Assembly: GCA_002402165.1 (NCBI GenBank)
Contig: NVVI01000052.1
Location: 8,835-14,814 of the forward strand
Direction of reading: 5' to 3'
Length of the DNA: 5,980 nucleotides
Origin: Flavobacteriales bacterium
GTDB lineage: Bacteria; Bacteroidota; Bacteroidia; Flavobacteriales_E; Vicingaceae
Positions 5,892-5,980 of the stretch are shown in pieces. A model generated the notes under the pieces. The model ran no database searches. It saw nothing but the letters and a program-made list of their open reading frames with translations, and was not told the DNA's origin. How positions within the stretch are numbered: the first letter of the stretch is position 1; the number at the start of each line of letters is the position of its first letter. A program made the translations under genes and the position numbers.

Positions 5892-5980
5892 TCAATTAAT
5901 AAGTGCAACAGGTTGGTTAAAATTATTTAAAAATACTTCATTAGGGGTTTTATACCCTAATAATTTTCTTGGTCTGTTAT
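5892..5980 (-). CDS. IS30-family transposase, C-terminal end (runs off the window)
   Basis: On the minus strand, the frame with codons starting at 5978 reads 28 residues, beginning NRPRKLLGYKTPNEVF and ending in VALIN, then TGA at 5892-5894. The RPRK-x-LGY-x-TP-x-EVF signature is the conserved C-terminal end of IS30-family DDE transposases. This tail lies after the catalytic glutamate, which would be outside the window. Whether the gene is intact cannot be told here. It reads toward nrdJ, whose start codon is about 250 bases downstream. An IS3-type tail (RPHxxLGYxTP) is less likely because of the RPRK. Confidence 0.8.
   Translation of the reverse strand, partial: NRPRKLLGYKTPNEVFLNNFNQPVALIN
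5892..5980 (-). mobile_element. IS30-family insertion sequence, partial
   Basis: Only the 3' end of the transposase gene is visible, so the element continues past the right edge of the window. The terminal inverted repeat and target duplication between here and nrdJ cannot be fixed from one end. The true end is probably within about 100 bases of the stop codon, as is usual for compact IS30 elements. Confidence 0.65.

Noticed and set aside
5940..5960. Hairpin ATTAGGG...CCCTAA near the right edge
   Set aside because: It falls within the conserved transposase codons for LLGYKTPN, so coding constraint explains it; there is no T tract and it is not at a gene end.

Overview
The window looks like chromosomal DNA of a Bacteroidota bacterium, most likely Flavobacteriia/Flavobacteriales. 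It is strongly AT-rich, Shine-Dalgarno signals are weak, and the ECF sigma factor, the PorT-like beta-barrel protein and the class II ribonucleotide reductase all have the look of that phylum. The genus cannot be fixed from this sequence.

Layout: positions 1-363 are non-coding and packed with short repeats: a ~134-bp imperfect inverted-repeat element resembling a MITE or an integron attC site, then two compact palindromes. A plus-strand cluster follows: an ECF sigma factor (364-894, TTG start), nine bases later a 509-aa protein (904-2433, GTG start), then a 153-aa exported protein of unknown function (2490-2951). A perfect 42-bp palindrome (2950-2991) probably terminates transcription from both sides. 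On the minus strand lies a complete B12-dependent ribonucleotide reductase gene, nrdJ (3011-5641). Its ~250-bp upstream region has no recognised riboswitch and ends at the 3' end of an IS30-family transposase gene (5892-5980, minus) that runs off the window.

The most interesting part is the sigma factor and its partner. From N- to C-terminus the partner has a cytoplasmic region with a tandem W-containing motif, one inner-membrane helix, a ~180-residue low-complexity periplasmic linker and a C-terminal outer-membrane-type beta-barrel. This is the layout of the dual-membrane-spanning anti-sigma factors (Dma type) described in Bacteroides: one polypeptide could link the outer membrane directly to a cytoplasmic sigma factor. 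The 153-aa exported protein may be a third member or a target of the system. This is inference from architecture and position.

NrdJ reduces ribonucleotides with adenosylcobalamin as radical source and is unrelated to the sigma module; it is a convergent neighbour. The IS30 remnant points in the same direction as nrdJ and marks a recombination-prone edge.
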